Origin: Prorocentrum cordatum
Lineage: Eukaryota; Sar; Dinophyceae; Prorocentrales; Prorocentraceae
Reading direction: 5' to 3'
Length of the DNA stretch: 64,000 nucleotides
Assembly: GCA_963575745.1 (NCBI GenBank)
Contig: CAUYUJ010001333.1
Location: 1 to 64,000, forward strand
Shown piece after piece: positions 61,266 through 64,000 of the stretch (its first letter is position 1; each line of letters opens with the position of its first letter). The notes under the pieces were generated by a model. The model ran no database searches and was not told the origin of the DNA. It saw only the letters and a program-made list of their open reading frames with translations. The translations under genes were made by a program, and so were the position numbers.

Positions 61266-62400
61266 GAAATTGTCTCTTCACTAGAAATCCACGCTGGTCA
61301 GGGCGAGCCTGCTGCGCAACCTGTCTCTTCACCTGCTCGTTACGCGCCGGGGCCAAAATTTTCACATCTGAGTTCTTCAGCGCCAAGGGTCTCGTGTTCT
61401 GTGGCTCACGTAGCACAAAGGACGCATCCTGCCCCCGTCTACCCTTGGGGGCGAAGATCAGGAGGAGGTCGTTCAAAGAAGTGGGAGGGGGATAGCCACT
61501 CAATAGCTCTAGCAAGAGCCCGTCCAAAATATCTTGCGACATCGGACTCTGCTGCCACGCAGCATAGGGTAGTCCATCTGGCCCATGGGCCGTCGGTCTC
61601 GCCCGTTTAATTACACTGGCAATCGAGTGAACTGTGGGTGGGGCCACACCCGAAAAATCGAACCGCTTCACATGCTTGTCGGGATAGGCATTGAGATGGC
61701 GTCGCGAGACAGGGCGAGGCGCAAAGACGGGGCCCCAATGGTTCCGAAGAGACGTGACAATGGCCGAGGGGGAAGTAACCACCGAACCGTCAGGAGCGAG
61801 AAGGCCCTGGAGGGGGAGAATCTTGCCCTTCGGAGCCCATAGCTTCCCCCTGCGCCTCTCCGCCCGTGCATAGGCACGCAAGCGCTTCTTCTCAGCCCAG
61901 CAGGGTGAATCTTTCGCCTGGGTCTCCGACCTGCGAACTCTGCCTTCAGAGATCTCCTGCTGCAGCGCTTCATATTTCCTACGGAAGTCCATGGGCGAGA
62001 CAAGAGATGCAACCTGCTCCGACGAAACCGGCAACAACTCAGCTGGAAGGGGGCCTGATGCTAACAACGTGCGGGCAAGCCTGACATCATTGAAATGGAC
62101 TGCGCGTGCAATGGAACGAAACAGAACTAGCTTCGCCTCCAGCGGTGGCGTGCGCATGCTCACAAGCTTGTTACGCGTCAGACGGGCAGCCTCCCTCAGC
62201 AATCTCTTGTACTCCGCCCACCTGGGAACCGCCTGCAGTAAATATATGTCCGATTGGCTCATCAACAAGTCCAAGAAGTGCTTGAACTCTGGCTGCTTGC
62301 GTATAAAGGCAGGAACAGGCTGGTCCTCCTCTGGCTTCATATCCCTGGGGGCGAAGCTGATCTGCACGGGTGAGTGATCCGATATGCCTTCAGCGAACAA
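61266..62400 (-). pseudogene. LINE A: endonuclease end, linker and reverse transcriptase fingers
   Basis: This is the meaningful part of ORF 62400-60883. It starts with GISDHSPVQISF, the SDH motif that ends the APE endonuclease. A linker follows with a charged helix (KKRLRAYARAERRRGKLWAP, APDGSVVTSP). Then come AHGPDGLPYAAW, NTRPLALKNSDVKIL and DQRGFLVKRQFL, the conserved finger-region boxes of LINE reverse transcriptases. Past about 61265 the protein-like reading leaves this frame. Open for about 380 codons, so decay is limited. Confidence 0.85.
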
Positions 62401-62465
62401 CTCTTCTGGCGGATAGGCGACTGTTGCTGCAATCGACCATTGAATCAGTACCCAAGGTGGCGTAC

Positions 62466-63003
62466 TTATGAAAACCTTATAAGCTGTGTTAATCGTTGAT
62501 CGTCTTTGATGAAGTGAGTGGGTAGCTCTGGGTCAAGCTCTGTCATCCCCGCAAAGGCAGCCGCCCATACATCACAAAACTCTCTTTGACGAGGAGGGTG
62601 AACCAGTCCTTTGTCAATCTCTGGGGCATGAAGGTGCATCGCCGCCGTCTCCGTGTAGTTGAAATCACCCACAGCAAGGACGGTCGTACTGTATGGGCTT
62701 TGTGATGCCACAGAAGACTCCGCTGCAATCCTGGCCGAGATCAAGTCCACCTGCGCCCTCGACAGCCCGAAGTTGTGGATGTTGTACACTATGGACATGG
62801 TGTCAGCACGATGGTCGTTAGCACGCGCCTTGATCATGACGCGCTGGGCCCTGCCATGGACCAGGATCTCGTGTTTCAATCTTCCGACGCGAATCGCCTC
62901 CTCCGCCTCCATCTGCGACATCTGCGCTATGATAATCGCCACTCCTCCCGAATCATGCTGCGGCACCGATCCAAGCACCGCTCCAGGAATACGATGAAGA
63001 TAA
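62466..63003 (-). pseudogene. LINE A: APE-type endonuclease, 5'-truncated
   Basis: The non-repetitive part of ORF 63458-62466 reads HDSGGVAIIIAQ, then KARANDHRADTMSIVYNIHN, VLAVGDFNYTETAAM and EFCDVWAAAFAGMTELDPEL. GDFN keeps the catalytic Asp and Asn. The N-terminal Asn and Glu motifs of the domain are missing because the sequence upstream of 63003 is GGA repeat, which continues the frame as poly-Glu/Arg. A frameshift at about 62470-62490 separates this from STPPWVLIQW and the SDH motif in the next frame. Confidence 0.8.
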
Positions 63004-63007
63004 CAAT

Positions 63008-63270
63008 GATGCTTGAGCTCCTCCTCCGCTTCCTCCTCCTCCGCCGCCTCCTCCTCCTCCTCTTCCCTCCTCCTCCTCCTCCTCCTCCTCCTCCTTCTCC
63101 TCCTCCTCGTCCTCCTCCTCCTCGTCCTCCTCCTTCCTCGTCCTCCTCCGCCTCCTCTCCTCCTCCTCCTCCTCCTTCTCCTCCTCCTCCTCCTCCTCCT
63201 CTCCTCCTCCGCCTCCGCCGTCGCCGCCGCCGCCGCCTCCTCCTCCTCCTCCTCCTCCTCTCCTCGCGAC
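63008..63270. repeat. TCC microsatellite at the 5' break of LINE A
   Basis: TCC with CGCC and TTCC interruptions, exactly where LINE A is truncated. Confidence 0.95.
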
Positions 63271-63700
63271 GGCCCGCCTTCTGCCTCCCCGGTCGGGGGC
63301 GCCGCGGCCGTCTGCTCGCCGCAGCCGACCTGCTTCCTCTCGCAGCACCACTGCCGCCGGTCGGCCGACCAGGTGGCCTGAGGCGGGGGCCCTGCTCCGA
63401 CTCGCTCCTCTGTTTCATACCTCCTTCCTCCCCCTGTGCCTCCTGCGAGCTCCTCCATCCTCCGCTTTCTCCTTCATCTCCTCCGTACTCGTCTTCAGGC
63501 CTCCATCCCCCTCCTCAATCGTCCTCCTTCCTCCTGCTCCGTCTTCCAGGGGCGGTCTTGGAGGCCTCTTGACTCGAGAGGCCTGCGAGCGCAGGAAATC
63601 TCTTGAGCGCGGCCTCTGTGACGGCTTGCGAATCTTGAGCTGACCTGGGCGGTCGGAAGACGGAAACGGCGAGAACGCTGAACTGCTACAAACAAAGATT
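63271..63700. other. No gene seen
   Basis: GC-rich unique sequence. Confidence 0.5.
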
Positions 63701-63800
63701 GAGAAAATCAACGACTGCTGCCTCTTGGGGCCCACTCGGGGATCCTCTTGGGCTCCTCCTGGAACGCCGAGGGAGCCTCGTGGGCCGTCTTGAAGCAATC
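63701..63800 (+). repeat. Module M fragment
   Basis: CCTCTTGGGGCCCACTCGG, CTCTTGGGCTCCTCC and GGGCCGTCTTGAAGC are module M minisatellite words. Confidence 0.55.
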
Positions 63801-64000
63801 CTGGGCCCGCCTCCGCCTCCTCCCTCCTCCTCCGCCTCCTCCTCCTCCTCCTCCTCCGCCTCCACCTCCGCCTCCGCCTCCGCCTCCGCCTCCGCCTCCG
63901 CCTCCGCCTTCCTCCTCCTCCTCCTCCTCCTCCTCCTCTTTCTCCTCCTCCCCCTCCCCCTCCGCCTCCGCCTCCTCCTCCGCCTCCTCCTCCTCCTTAG
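63801..64000. repeat. TCC/CCGCCT microsatellite at window edge
   Basis: CGCCTC hexamers and TCC; continues past the right edge. Confidence 0.97.

Overview
The window looks like a non-coding, repeat-saturated stretch of a dinoflagellate nuclear genome. The species cannot be fixed from the sequence; a high-GC Prorocentrum-, Polarella- or Symbiodinium-like genome would fit. The main evidence is a near-perfect relic of the 22-nt dinoflagellate spliced leader at 24170-24191 (minus strand, 21 of 22 bases match). Supporting evidence is several decayed LINE-type retrotransposons with APE endonuclease domains, a 3'-terminal fragment of 18S rDNA, and pervasive GGA/TCC microsatellite. Nothing resembles a bacterial operon. 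No gene appears intact and functional. Two 100-bp N gaps (31718-31817 and 54327-54426) mark scaffold joins.

Protein-coding material, all on the minus strand: a retrocopied, stop-ridden gene for a secreted Cys-rich protein with the spliced-leader relic upstream (24191-22521); a 302-codon ORF of unknown function (6907-5999); and four LINE remnants. LINE A (63003-59515) has endonuclease, reverse transcriptase and zinc-finger tail spread over four frames. LINE B (44177-39545) has an ORF1 zinc finger and coiled coil, endonuclease, RNase H and zinc tail, but no recognisable reverse transcriptase. LINE C (55670-54427) is an endonuclease fragment ended by a gap. LINE D (31717-31432) is a C-terminal tail next to the other gap. 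A few weaker coding relics are listed with low confidence.

The rest is small repeats, named here R1-R14. R1 is a 135-195 bp inverted-repeat element with about 9-bp target duplications (8 copies). R2 is a ~165 bp element ending in a pyrimidine tract plus AG (7 copies). R3 is a GGCGCGCC hairpin (7). R4 has GGTGGACAGA ends (4). R5 has AATTTCGAGCACCC arms (3). R6 has ATCGCTCGGACGT ends (3). R7 is ~200 bp (3). R8 has CAGTGGAG ends (4). R9 is a ~75 bp motif always followed by a TCC or pyrimidine-rich tract (4). R10 is a GTCGTGTCGAC inverted-repeat element, one copy inside 18S rDNA sequence (2). R11 and R12 are single inverted-repeat elements. R13 has AGTAAGGAT ends (2, one with R1 nested in it). 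R14 is a ~190 bp dispersed repeat (2).

Tandem arrays: a 3-kb GTA array (26582-29635); an 89-bp satellite (20137-21345) with an inverted cousin at 14813-15102; a ~75-bp satellite (48523-50030) between two R10 copies; a 45-bp minisatellite open in frame (10955-11275); a 135-bp unit alternating with GGA (53560-54326 and 55849-55965); and degenerate CCAAGACGGCCC minisatellite blocks (module M) with conserved head and core segments near 36.7-38.7, 45.0-47.2 and 57.3-57.9 kb.
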